Shown: in pieces, positions 53,918 through 64,000 of the stretch | How the letters are laid out: every line of letters begins with the position of its first letter | Numbering within the stretch: position 1 is the first letter of the stretch | Assembly: GCA_008704415.1 (NCBI GenBank) | Contig: VXIS01000070.1 | Location: 62,001-126,000, forward strand | From: Sphaerosporella brunnea | Taxonomy: Eukaryota > Ascomycota > Pezizomycetes > Pezizales > Pyronemataceae | Reading direction: 5' to 3' | DNA length: 64,000 nt | The notes under the pieces: model-generated | What the model was told of the DNA's origin: nothing | Seen by the model: only the letters and a program-made list of their open reading frames with translations | Database searches by the model: none | Made by a program: the position numbers and the translations under genes

Positions 53918-55936
53918 TTAGCTCCTCCAAATCCGCTGCCACCAATAGCGGTGGCGGGTGCTCTGCACCGCGGGTAACGGTAACGTGCCCTGACCGGCTT
54001 GAGTCAAGTTGTTTAATGGAATCGGCCTGGGAGGTTGACTAGATGGGCTACTTGGGGTCGGCAACGGGTGTTGGCCACTGGCAGGCAGGGACTGGCTACC
54101 TGTGTTGGCGGCCTGCGTATTCGGTTGCGGTGGCGTTTGAGTATTCGCTGTTGAGACGTTGGATGGCTGCATCGCGTTTCTATTCAGCTGCTGGAGTGCC
54201 AATTGCCGACTCCGCTCGCTGATCATCAGTTGATTCTGTCTCGTCTGAATCGTCGCTTGATCTGAGAGAGTATGAGCACCGTGAGCTTCCAAAGCCGGGG
54301 GGATGACGTAAAAGATACATACCATCTCGCTGGCTCACGATGGTGACCAGGTTAAGGCCCGATTTAGTATTGGCACCCCTGGAAACTAGTCGGTGCTTGT
54401 TGTTGGAGTAAAGATAATTGTTGAACACGAAATTATGCCCCAGAATGACATTGTGGGAGCAATCTCGCATGACTTCGAAGTTGACAAACGCACCACCACC
54501 TTCTAATGATGGGTTCTGTTCAAAGTATTCATAATCATCTTCACAGGTGAGTGTATCTTGGGTATACCACGTCGGATCGTTTTCGCAATTGATGTAGCTC
54601 ACTTCATCCTCCCCCTCATCCGTTGTATCGTCTGCGAAGCCCAACCACATCCGAACCCACCCAAGAGATTTCTCCGTCGTTCCGTCAGGAAACTCGAAAG
54701 TCTCGTTCGATTCTAGAGGTTGTAACCCGTGGTATTTGACGAAGCTCTCGCTCACAATGTTTGTCCCTGCGCCAGTATCTGGGAAAGCATCGATCCGTAC
54801 CTTCTTCCCACCAAAACTGGCGTGCACAGGAAGCCGCTGGTTTAGGGTTGGGTAGCAGTTAACAATTGGTTCAACAACCACGTCAAAGGGAACAATGGGG
54901 CCCATAGGTCTTGGATTCCATAGTATTTTGGACGGCAATTGATGGACATTGTGGCTCGATATTCTGGTGCAGTGCTGGGATCGTTTAGCGAATGCCGTGC
55001 GAATTGAGTTGTGCCCAACACTAAGCTGGTTCACGGCCCCAACGTTGTTAACCTGACGGGTATCCTGCATTCGCGCTAGACGGTGCATGAATCGGCCTCC
55101 CAACAAGTCCTCCTCCTGGAGGAAAGGGTTTCCGAAGAGGATGCTGTCCACCAGATGGTGGGCCACGTCAAATTCGACAACACGTGGATTAGGATCATCA
55201 ACGAAGGAGAACGAAGCCCACGCTTTCCCGACCACCCGCATATAGTTTCCGTTGGCGATTTCCACGTCACGTTCGTACTTAGGGCTTCTGTCGACGAGAA
55301 TATCGTTCGCCTCTGCGTACGTCTCGCCAATGAAATTGACTTCTGCTCCGGTATCAGCTAGAATTGTGGTCCCCGCTCCATTTAAGAAGCCTTGGACTCC
55401 GGTTTTACTGGGGGCTGATCCTGGGATTTTCCTTTTGACATGACGGCGTCGTAAGTTGTAGCCTTTATAAGGGGCTGATGTATGAATGATCCATTCAAGA
55501 GTACTCTTGATGACATGAGTACTTAGACCGTCGCCTATAAAGATGGGCGATGGCCTTTGCCTCTCACTTGAGAGTCGGGATGATTTCAGGCGCCGCAGGT
55601 CTCCCAAGACTGTTCGAATCGACTCATGAGTCGAAATGGTCGAAAGGGTCGAAAGGGAAGAACGGCAGCCAAAGGTCAGGATCCGATCGTGTGCGGTCAG
55701 GTCGAATATGGCTGGAATATCGCATTCCGGCCTCCATCTAGGCCCAAAATCAACACTGCACCACGTATCGCTGTCAAAAGTTGCTCGGAATTGGGGACAC
55801 ATAAAGGGACATACTCTTGTTCTGATGCCATTCTTTTCCAGTCCAAGTGCGTCGGATCAGTCGGCGACCACGAGAGTGGGATCTTTACGTCGAAGAAACC
55901 ACGGCTGTCCTGCAAGCAACTTTGCCACGACTTCAC
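53918..55936 (-). CDS. Protein with two retropepsin-like (DTG) aspartic protease domains
   Basis: Exons 55936-55815, 55770-54323 and 54261-53918, 637 aa, in phase; introns of 44 and 61 nt with GTATGT donors. Domain 1 (about 160-265): ILADTGAEVNFI with Asp about 180, and its flap-side partner strand SILFGNPFL near 250. Domain 2 (about 350-495): DAFPDTGAGTNIVSE with Asp about 372, and NVILGHNFVF near 482. Retroviral-type proteases need two DTG halves; here one chain supplies both. Tail (about 520-637) is Gln/Pro/Ser-rich. No reverse transcriptase, integrase or gag zinc knuckle is adjacent, so it is not a complete retroelement. Possibly a host gene or a protease-only element. Substrate unknown. 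Confidence 0.78.
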
Positions 55937-57809
55937 TCAAATAGCACGACCAAACGTAGAGGAGCAGGAGTAGTGTTTGTAGACCGTGCAAAGGAGGAGA
56001 ATAGAGCGAGAAGGAAGAGCTGCGCTGCCTGGGTCAGCCATGCAGCCTGGCGGCTGTACTAGTACTGCCCCGGCGGCTATATGCACGTGCATGTAGCAGT
56101 TGGCGCTGACAGGCCATGGGTGGCAGGAAAAAGACAGAAACAACCGAGCAAAGCAATGAGCCAACACACCGATATCTATGCCTCTTTGTCATCAGGGTTG
56201 TTGTTACAGACCACAAAGTATCACTTGGTCTTCCTAGTTCTACTGCTTCCAACGATTGTCGGAAGCCCTCGTCACGCGTGTTATTGGAGCTGGACTGTAG
56301 CTGAATTGTGATCTTTTTTTGACTGCACGCAAGCAACTTGATTTTAGACATTAGGTTCAAACAATAGATTCTTTACCACATGAATACTCTTAATCGTGTT
56401 CTACCTAGACTATTGTGATACCTAGGGGGTTCTCACCCCCTGTTCTATACATTGTATGAATAGCTAGGTGGCTATTGCTATCCCCTTCTCCGGCTAAAAA
56501 AAAAAAGCGTTGAATAAGCCGTTGAAATCCATGTGAAAACGGAGAATGGGATAAAACAGCGATATAATACGTATTCGGCCCAGTGTTGAACAAACGACTA
56601 CTACGTTACACAAATATTGTAGACTAACTCGTATTCGGTACTTTCAACACTGCACGGCATAGGGTCTCCAACAAACATGCACCAGGCGAAATCTTATTCT
56701 TCACTCCGCAGCTCTGTTCCATAACCTTGCTGTAGGTATCCTCACGGCGTTTTGGCTTCGGTGGAGCAAAATGCGGCAGCGAGAGAACAATGCAAAAACG
56801 TGGGGCAGTGAACCGAATGAGCCGCACTCGACAGCGTCTTCCAAGCAATTCACAGGCAGACAATATATAGATTTCCACACCCCAATAAAGTCGATCTCCT
56901 AGCTTCCCGCTTTACCAGTGGAACACGTGATCGATGCTTTATCCGGATCATCGCAATTCACCAAGTAAGAAGACTGGCCTTGGCCTATATTTACCAGGGA
57001 CCGGCGAACCGCCAACGCATATTTCAACAGTAGCTCTATCCGTTACCGTAGTGCTTGTGAAGCGGCTGGTTTGAACCAAACGACATCGCCATTGACCTTC
57101 AACGCAACAGCTTGCAACATCGATAGAGTCATCGCTAGAAACCCTACATGGGATGCAGCACTGAAATCGAATCCAACAAGTCAGCCTAGGCCAACATTTG
57201 CAGCGGCGATGGCGGAAAACACGGCACACATCTAGGCGAGAAAGGAAGGAGAATAGCCACGAATTTCGACAAAAGCTGGCAGTATCGAAGTTCAATCGTT
57301 TTGGAGCAGAGCTAGTTGACCTCGCATGAGCGCAAAAAGCTTGCAGATACGACACCGAGGTCATTTAGTGGCCGTACTCTGGGGAGCTACTTGGTTGGAG
57401 GAACGCTGAAAGTGCGGTGGCCGACTCGCCGTGGAGCCGGCCTTTCGGTTATGGCAGCTTGGCGTTTCGGGGCTTGTCTTTTCCTCCACCCACCTCCTTT
57501 TATCTTTGATATGTAGGGTGGCTGAAGTCGACTCCTGAGATAACATCAACAAGGCAGCGAACAGGACATGGGCGGGGACGAGCGGAGGTCTAAAAAAAAT
57601 AGGCTGCATGCGGACAATAAACTTGATTACATACACTCTCTGTGGAGTAATAAAAGATAAAAACCATCAGTACAACTTGATCTAGTCCATCATAGAAATT
57701 TCTGAAGAACCTATCCCCACAGAAACTTGATTCTCCCGTATGTGCCCGTCCGAGAGATCAACCCTAACCCCCCACCGTCCCACACCCTCCTCATCCGCCA
57801 CCGTGCATG
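55937..57809. other. Intergenic region
   Basis: About 1.9 kb with only short, domainless frames on both strands. No repeats or RNA genes recognised. Confidence 0.4.
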
Positions 57810-59984
57810 TCAACGCATAAGCTGGGAGCATAATGCACATATTCTCTGGTTCACAGAAATCTTAAGATCTCCTGGCCGTGTCTTAAGATCAAAGCGTGTC
57901 ACTCCCTGTACTTTGTGCACAATCTCTGGGATCTGCCGGCTGGTGGCTAGAAACTTCAAGGTTCCGTGTTGCGGGGTTGTCGAGTCAGAAAGAGCAGCAA
58001 ACAGTTCCCTCAATCCTTTGAGCAACTTTTTTCTTTCTTTTCCATCAGAGTGCTTCCCGAGCTCGTCCAAACCGTCGACCAGGTAGGAGATTGCGCTGTG
58101 ATGGGAAGCTCGGGCCGCGGTTTGAAACATCTCCAACAGGGAGTCATTGGATTCCGTGGCTTTGACTGGATCCATTTCGTATGGCTCTAAACTTTCCCGA
58201 ATCTGAGCAGATCCACAGAGCAATTCTGTTACGAGGGGCCGTAGAAGCGAATTAGCTGTTTTGAGACTATCGCCCCGATCTGAACAGAAAAAAGTAGATG
58301 ATCATGAGGTTTTTCTGTTTTTCTTTGTTCAGATTTTTGAGCACAAACTTCGAAAGAACTGTCTTTCCTTCACCAAGCGCTCCTATGATCAACAAGGACG
58401 CTGGCTTCTTCATGGTGGCCCAGAAGCGAAAAGCTTGTGCTTTCAGGAACCATGTAAAAGTCCCATCTGCGTCCATCTGCGGCGTCCTCAATTTTCCGTA
58501 GAAAAGCGTCAACATTTGGTGCACTATGAGCTTTTTTTGGGATTCTGATGGTTCTACGCTTGACTTATGATATTAATTCATGTACAAAGCAGGTAACTGA
58601 GGAAGTGAACTAATTACGTACGAGTTTCTAAGCCAAAAATTTCCTTTAAACATTGTCTGAGGTATTAAACTACTGATTGGTATGTGGAATCCGCCGGTGA
58701 GCCAAATCTGACCAGCTCTGAATGGTCTCGTTCGACAGGAAGATGAAGTTCGCCTGGTATGTATAACTGTGCCGAAATCTTCTTCAGCATCTCCACCAAT
58801 TTCCGGTCTTCTGATACTTTTGTGTAGCAGACTATACAACATGATCAGCGACGCGCCGCGTAAGCGGAATCCGTTTGTCACACCTTCTGGACCACACTGG
58901 TTCTTTCGGTCTCGTAAAAGCTGATGATTTTGCGCCCGGACAAGATATCCGACAATGCAGAGTCCAAAACGGGTTTGTGAACCGACCTACTCTTCGACTG
59001 AATCAACGCCTAAGACGGGTTAGTTATAACCCACCGGTGCGGCAACACATGCGAATCTCGCCTGCACACTATCAAGATACCGCCTAGGCTGTGTCCAACA
59101 AATATAATAGGCCGGTTTTTCATCTTTGGTATCTCAATACCCGGCCTATCGAGGTCTTTCAAAGGCTAGTCCACATACCTCATCAGAGCTTCGGGCATTT
59201 TCCGATTGCTGGACCAAGTTTCTTCGGAAATCCAATAATGCGCTATCCGAAGTGCCGTCGAGGCTGTTGTTGTAGCCATAGGCCATGATTCGGATGTTTT
59301 TGAAATCGCGAGGAAGAAAGTCCTGAAGCCACATTTGACGACTCCCTCGATCCACCCAAGACATGGCCTGCGGGTCCCGTTACCGCGACGATACGGTGAA
59401 GGACATTAGCAGATAGCCAGCTGGGATCCTATCGCGAAAGGGTAGACAAACTCTGCAACACTGTCGTCTCCCGGGTTGTTGAGAGGCGTCAAGCCATAAA
59501 AGTTGCAGTCCACCGAAAGCACGACTGCTTCATTCGCTACTTTGCCAGGTATACTCAAGCGGGTCTTATCGTCCGGTCCGATGTGCTGGAAGAATGCGTA
59601 ACAAGTTTGGAGGTTCAGCAATACCGTTTGGGTGGTGGGACCGCAACATGCTGGATAGAGGGATATCCTGCCGTCAAAGTGGCTAAGCGACGGTTCAAGT
59701 TCTTGAAGAGGCTTTAGCAGGTCGTCTTGACTCCATTCCAGTGGGATATTGGTGAGGCGAAAACACTTCGGGCCTCTGTTTGAAGCAGCACCGGTGCGGG
59801 GAGAGGTCTGAGCTTGGCTTGAGCCTTTCTGTGAGGTTTGAGGCAAAATCTTTGACGTAGTCTCAGTGACAGGACCTACGTCTTGGGCTGGGATGAAGCG
59901 TCCTGAGATAATCCACAACTGTAGGGCTACAATAGCACAGCATAGAAGCACCAGGCTACCGAGGAGAAGCGGTGATAAAGCCAT
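57810..59984 (-). pseudogene. Broken NLR-like gene: transmembrane anchor, SesB-like hydrolase and NACHT domain
   Basis: Pieces in order on the - strand. 59984-59410: a transmembrane anchor (SLVLLCCAIVALQLWII) and conserved N-terminal segment (CFRLTNIPLEWSQDDL; VDCNFYGLTPLNNPGDDS). About 59400-59080: hydrolase-like part (MWLQDFLPRDFKNIRIMAYGY; FVGHSLGG). About 58800-58600: AQLYIPGELHLPVERDHSE. 58524-57810: NACHT with GALGEGKT and Walker B YLVDGLDEL. Lesions: the intron acceptor at about 59383 reads CACCG where AG is expected; a frameshift lies near 59340; a conserved block is missing near 58960; an in-frame TAA interrupts near 58665; and an indel lies in the A6 run 58288-58293. Intact relatives in fungi are linked to non-self recognition. 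Confidence 0.75.
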
Positions 59985-60660
59985 GATTGATATATACCGA
60001 TGAAAGACGCTGGCTGTGCTTATTTATGAAGGGACGCGAATCGCCCTGCAAGCACTGGCATGGGGCTGTGCAGCGGCATCTAGACGAAAACCTCAGGCAT
60101 GCGTACTTTTAGTGTGCAGTAAGTGAGTGCAAAAATAATTCTTGTTTTGAACACGAACCTCTGTCTGTCAACATTGTGTCTTGGGTTGAAAAACTGGGAA
60201 GGTATCCCAAATCTCGGCGAGTTTGGCATTGAAGGCCTTTGCTCATCTACTAGAAAACTGGCGGCACTATCATGTCTTTGGCCTCCTTGGCCGTAAACAA
60301 AGGTTTATTTTGCGGTGTCCCGAGATCTCACGATCCGGAATTGGAGTTGCTTGAAATGCACTGCCGTTGTCGTGGCAACCTACAACTCTGGATCCTGCGG
60401 GAGTGCCTCGCCAATTAGCCGACGTTACATCCGCCCTACATCACCCCGCATTTTCAGTCTGCCGCTGCTTACTGGTGGAAATATTGTCCGCCGTGCCTCC
60501 GCACGGCTGTGGCCAGTGCAACCAACTCCGCCATGGCTATGCAGTTCCTCGGCCCTGACTTGCTTCATGCCCTCAAAAGCCCCAGGCCGTTGCAAACTCT
60601 GAGCTCCGTTTCTTCCTCACAAAGATACCCTCAACCAATCCCACCCCGCTGTACAACACC
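59985..60660. other. Intergenic region between diverging genes
   Basis: Shared upstream region of the NACHT pseudogene (- strand) and maleylacetate reductase (+ strand). Frames here show no domain. Confidence 0.35.
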
Positions 60661-61740
60661 ATGGAGCCTTTCATCTACACGCAGAACCCGTCGCGCGTCA
60701 TCTTCGGCAGCGGCACATTGAAGCAGCTTCCCGATGAGCTGAAGCGGCAGTCCCTCAGCAAGCCTCTGCTGCTGAGCACTCCCGAGCAGGTTTCGCAGGC
60801 ACAGAAGCTCGAAAGCCTCCTCACGGGAGTTACAGTCGCAGGCACCTTCTCCCAAGCCACAATGCACACGCCCGCTGAAGTCACCGAAAAAGCACTGGAA
60901 TTCCTCAAGGCCGTCGGCGCGGACAGCTTGGTCTCAATCGGCGGTGGCTCTACAATTGGCCTCGGAAAAGCTCTGAGCATTCGCACCGGCCTTCCACACA
61001 TCTGCATCCCCACCACCTATGCGGGGTCAGAAATGACCCCCATCCTCGGCGAAACCGCAGCGGGCGTAAAGAAGACTAGATCCGACCCTAAGATCATCCC
61101 TGGCACTGTCGTCTACGATGTTGACCTCACTATGACCCTTCCCGTCGGCATGAGTTGCACTTCGGGCGTGAACGCCATCGCCCACGCCGTTGAGGCCCTC
61201 TACGCTACCAACGCCAATCCCGTTACCTCCATGCTGGCCCTGGAGGGAATCCGTTCTCTGGCCACAGCCCTCCCGCAGGTCGTCGCCTCCCCTCAATCGC
61301 CGGAAGCTAGACAGTTGGCCCTCTACGGCGCATGGCTGTGCAGCGCCTGTCTCGGCACCGTCGGTATGTCGCTGCATCACAAGCTGTGCCACACTATCGG
61401 CGGCTCCTTCAACCTGCCGCATGCACAGACGCACACGATCGTTTTGCCTCATGCCCTGGCGTACAACTTCCCGAAGTTGAAGCCGGATGTGCAGAAGCGG
61501 TTGGGGGATGCTTTCCCAGAGAGCAATGGAGACCCAGTTAGGGGACTTAATGTGTTGCTGGAGAAGCTGGACGTTGAGAGGGCGCTGAAGGCGTATGGTA
61601 TGAAGGAGGAAGATATCGATAAGGCCGCTGATCTGGCGGTTGCTAACCCTTATGCCAATCCCCGTAAGGTCGTTAGGGATGAGATCAGGGAGGTTATTAG
61701 AAGGGCATGGGCTGGTGAGCCTGCGAAGCAGGATTTGTAG
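60661..61740 (+). CDS. Maleylacetate reductase (iron-type alcohol dehydrogenase family)
   Basis: Single exon, 359 aa, ATG at 60661 (CACCATGG context). It reduces maleylacetate to 3-oxoadipate with NAD(P)H, the step that feeds hydroxyquinol/resorcinol breakdown into the 3-oxoadipate pathway. Seen: Rossmann-like SIGGGSTIGLGKALS (about 99-113), PTTYAGSEMTP (about 119-129), and the C-terminal helical domain with HAVEALYA (about 176) and HHKLCHTIGGSFNLPHAQTH (about 239-258). Length matches the family (350-360 aa). No hydroxyquinol dioxygenase neighbour is visible within this window. Confidence 0.92.
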   Translation: MEPFIYTQNPSRVIFGSGTLKQLPDELKRQSLSKPLLLSTPEQVSQAQKLESLLTGVTVAGTFSQATMHTPAEVTEKALEFLKAVGADSLVSIGGGSTIGLGKALSIRTGLPHICIPTTYAGSEMTPILGETAAGVKKTRSDPKIIPGTVVYDVDLTMTLPVGMSCTSGVNAIAHAVEALYATNANPVTSMLALEGIRSLATALPQVVASPQSPEARQLALYGAWLCSACLGTVGMSLHHKLCHTIGGSFNLPHAQTHTIVLPHALAYNFPKLKPDVQKRLGDAFPESNGDPVRGLNVLLEKLDVERALKAYGMKEEDIDKAADLAVANPYANPRKVVRDEIREVIRRAWAGEPAKQDL

Positions 61741-61926
61741 ATAATTGTATGTATAGGGATACGAGGTTTTCTGTATACTAGCTTTCTTTGGAAACGTGGG
61801 TAGGCGGCCGCAAAAATACCAAAAGTCTGTTTTACCACCTTGGACGGTAATTCGAGTACTGTGAGCTAAACGAAAAAGGAGTAGCATGAAGTTTTCTTGG
61901 GTTCACTAAAATGACCAATTCCGATG
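61741..61926. other. 3' flank of maleylacetate reductase
   Basis: Short non-coding stretch; nothing recognised. Confidence 0.3.
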
Positions 61927-62520
61927 TCAGGCCCTTGAAATAGCAATACAACTCGGGCCAGCCAGGAATCTTTTAAGGTTCAAACACACCTGTGATGCTC
62001 CCCTACGTACCTGTAGGAACGGCACCGTCCGAGTGAGTTCCAGTGAGTCAAACTCACCCCCCCTCCCCCTTTCACTTGCGACAATTGCAAAAGGCCCACC
62101 TACCGGTATCAATGTATCATTTCCGACATTACACTTTACCTCCCCATTCAACCTCAAGTTGCAACCAGAAGGTATCCCTTCAAGACAATACGTCCGATCA
62201 GCAACGGACGAAATCACCACCTCAACATTAGATGTGGGGGTCGTGGTTTCTATGCTAGGACCGTGACCGAGTACAGATTCGGACTGCAGGTTTTAGTTGC
62301 TGCTGTTATGTTAAGGGTGGAGGACCGGAACACAGTCTTCATTCTCAAAACAATACCAAAACTGTCGATCCCCTCCTTTCTTCTTGTAACATTTACGGGG
62401 AGACAGTGATGGCGAACGACTGGTTTTCTCAGCACCAGAATCAGTTCCAGCGCAGGGTCGCGAAGAACCAAGAGCGACTCCGCCGTTCAGGCGTCTCACG
62501 ACGCTCGAGTCAACCAACAC
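61927..62520 (-). pseudogene. Possible remnant of a Cys-containing protein gene
   Basis: Two - strand blocks look coding: RKCYKKKGGDRQFWYCFENEDC near 62360-62420 and VVISSVADRTYCLEGIPSGC near 62170-62240, followed by GNDTLIPVGGPFAIVASERG. They are in different frames. A candidate acceptor (CTAAAACCTGCAG) lies between them, but the alternative frame TKTCSPNLYSVTVL across the same place argues for a frameshift instead. No family recognised. It overlaps the + strand frame at 62409, so at most one is likely real. Confidence 0.3.
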
Positions 62521-63089
62521 GGTTTTCTGTCCCTGGGTTTATCGGCAAGTCGTCTACTTGGTTGTGGCCAAGCGTTTCTGGAAGACCAAGATCAGGTCTC
62601 GGCTCCAAGTACCTCAAGATGGCCAGAAACCGGTCTTCACCCACCACCAAGCGCTCCCACTCTCCTACCAACGCTCAGTTCCCACAAGCCACCAGGAACG
62701 TAACCCGCGCCAAGCACACGCACATGTCGATTGCTCCTGCCAAGTGTACCCGCAAGGCATCGACCCCACAGGCCGGTGGCCAGGACAACAAGCTCGCTTT
62801 CCTTTCCTTAGAGCCCAAGGGAAACAAGTCTCTCAAGGTGGAGATTTCTGAGAAGGCCCTGGATATGCAGATCAAAGAGTGCAGCTCCCTGCTTTTGAGC
62901 GTCAAGGAAGGAAAGATCTGGGGAAAAAGATCAGGCGCATCGACAAGCTTCTCAACGCTAACCTCAAGGACGCTGACATTACTGGAAGCCTTCCCGTCGC
63001 AATACCTATTGGGGCCGAACAGAACAATTACCTATCCGCTAAATCGAAAGTTTCGACATGGTTTTTGGCGTTCTATCGTTGCAAAATAG
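62409..63089 (+). CDS. Uncertain ORF, basic, possibly degraded
   Basis: About 227 codons from the ATG at 62409. Composition is Ser/Arg/Lys-rich with an ordered-looking stretch (LAFLSLEPKGNKSLKVEISEKALDMQIKECSSLLLSVKEGK, central positions about 129-169). A second frame continues with KKIRRIDKLLNANLKDADITG. That suggests a frameshift or an unrecognised intron near 62930. The last 20 codons run into a repeat also found at 47.9-48.3 kb. No family recognised. Confidence 0.3.
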   Translation: MANDWFSQHQNQFQRRVAKNQERLRRSGVSRRSSQPTRFSVPGFIGKSSTWLWPSVSGRPRSGLGSKYLKMARNRSSPTTKRSHSPTNAQFPQATRNVTRAKHTHMSIAPAKCTRKASTPQAGGQDNKLAFLSLEPKGNKSLKVEISEKALDMQIKECSSLLLSVKEGKIWGKRSGASTSFSTLTSRTLTLLEAFPSQYLLGPNRTITYPLNRKFRHGFWRSIVAK

Positions 63090-63125
63090 ACAGCCCCTGT
63101 AGAGCGATGGGAAGGCCTCCACTAT
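63024..63125 (+). repeat. Partial copy of the 47.9-48.3 kb motif-dense repeat
   Basis: CCTATCCGCTAAATCGAAAGTT...GGCGTTCTATCGTTGCAAAATAGAC matches the block at about 47970-48040 (CCTATCCGCTGTATTGAAAGTT...GACGTTCTATCGCCGCC). GGGAAGGCCTCCACT also resembles the right edge at 48270-48285. Confidence 0.6.
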
Positions 63126-64000
63126 GCTCGAAGAAACGCTTCTTCCGCTTCTTCATCTAGGAACCGAACTGCTAGTTGCTGGCTTCTAACTTTCTGGGTT
63201 GCTTTGCTTTGCAGTTGGTTGTTTGAATGGCGGTCTTTGTGATGGATGGATGGAGATACCGAGCAGGATTGTGTGATGGCTTCACGTCTGGATTCTGATA
63301 GTTGGCGTACTTGTCGCGCTGGCGTTGTGGGCGTATGTTCATAAACAAACTCCCTCCGATGATTATTTGCCTTACGCGAACGTCAAGTGACGGTCCTTTC
63401 TTTTGTGCCCAAATTCTGAGGCCGTAGTAGAGATTCGCTGCTGAATTTCTGTCGCCTTCACATCCACCCATGCACTGACCTCGTCAACCAGTCACAGGTT
63501 TCTGCTCCGGAATAGGAGGGTTGAGAATGAAGTTTGGTAAATAGACCTTCAATTCGAAAAATGACGTTTACAACCCCCTGTATTGAAATTAGTCTGCACC
63601 AAGTAGTCCGAGCAAATAAGATGTCTGTCTGCTGGGGGGAGCAAGATCCGAAGGATCAACTGCGGAATGGACCTCCACCGATTAGCACTCTGTAGATCTA
63701 AACCTTCGTAGGAGCTAGGTACCATTAATGCATTACCGTATTCTTCCGGTACGATGAGAATTGCCGGCGCCGAAGTCAATCTTTTCTAAGTAGCAAACGT
63801 ACTATGTATGGAAACATGACACCGCCGGCGAATCTTAATTGATGGCCAAGAGAGGCGGGCACTGGAGACGTCGCGGTACGACGGAGACACAAGGCGGCCG
63901 TGAGAATTAGAGTTGAGTACATAGTCCTCAACCATACCGCGCCCAGCCATTGTCGCCTCCTTAGATAGTGTTGTCGCCGTCACATAAGATTCGCCGGCGG
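63126..64000. other. Terminal stretch without recognised gene
   Basis: Short frames on both strands, none with a domain. No tRNA or complete element seen up to the window end. Confidence 0.35.

Noticed and set aside
53918..55936. LTR retrotransposon around the DTG domains
   Set aside because: No reverse transcriptase, RNase H, integrase, gag zinc knuckle or LTR pair found in the flanks; normal introns are present.
62558..62851. Possible ribosomal protein
   Set aside because: A basic stretch vaguely recalled ribosomal proteins, but no ribosomal family motif fits and the frames disagree.
1..64000. CRISPR arrays, prokaryotic operons or plasmid origins
   Set aside because: No spaced direct repeats of CRISPR type; introns and eukaryotic tRNAs show nuclear fungal DNA.

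Overview
The window is nuclear DNA of a filamentous ascomycete, most likely a Pezizomycotina species. The evidence is gene content (group-type hybrid histidine kinase, cytosolic PNGase, ADP1-type ABC transporter, AA9 LPMO, NACHT/NLR-like gene), short GT-AG introns of about 44-106 nt with CTAAC/CTAAT-like branch sites, and eukaryotic tRNA genes, one with an anticodon-loop intron. Genus cannot be decided from the sequence alone. I rebuilt the gene models by hand by joining reading frames across canonical splice sites and checking phase; every spliced model given with exon coordinates adds up to a whole number of codons.

Layout. 1-7.7 kb is a gene block on the + strand: a nine-exon hybrid histidine kinase, a tail-anchored coiled-coil protein and an orphan. 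7.7-17.4 kb is a graveyard of mobile elements holding a tRNA-derived SINE (three copies), nested hAT-like elements, the 3' end of a LINE with its target-site duplication, a foldback MITE and one small orphan gene. 17.4-30.4 kb carries PNG1, an orphan single-pass membrane protein and ADP1 on the - strand, separated by low-complexity DNA, a hAT MITE, a relic of the retropepsin gene found at 54-56 kb, and tRNA-Leu(CAG). 32-46 kb is mostly genes: alpha/beta hydrolase, an orphan secreted protein, tRNA-Ser(CGA), AA9 LPMO, a HerA/VirB4-like P-loop ATPase, an AlkB-GRF dioxygenase, a coiled-coil orphan, a Cys-rich small protein, tRNA-Arg(TCG) with intron, and a CIA30 protein. 46-64 kb is an accessory region: a CxC-type pseudogene, a hAT MITE, a motif-dense repeat, a charged repeat protein, an ankyrin/Clp-like AAA+ protein, a protein with two retropepsin domains, a broken NACHT gene, maleylacetate reductase and degraded ORFs.

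The most interesting stretch is 49.9-60.0 kb on the - strand. An intact ankyrin-ClpB/torsin-like AAA+ ATPase lies next to a protein with two DTG aspartic-protease domains, followed by a membrane-anchored hydrolase-NACHT gene that has collected several independent lesions. Whether these act together is only a hypothesis. The retropepsin gene has a decayed partial copy about 33 kb away, so it belongs to a family that duplicates. The MITEs with long near-perfect arms and the SINE appear to be uncharacterised families, which I cannot check here.
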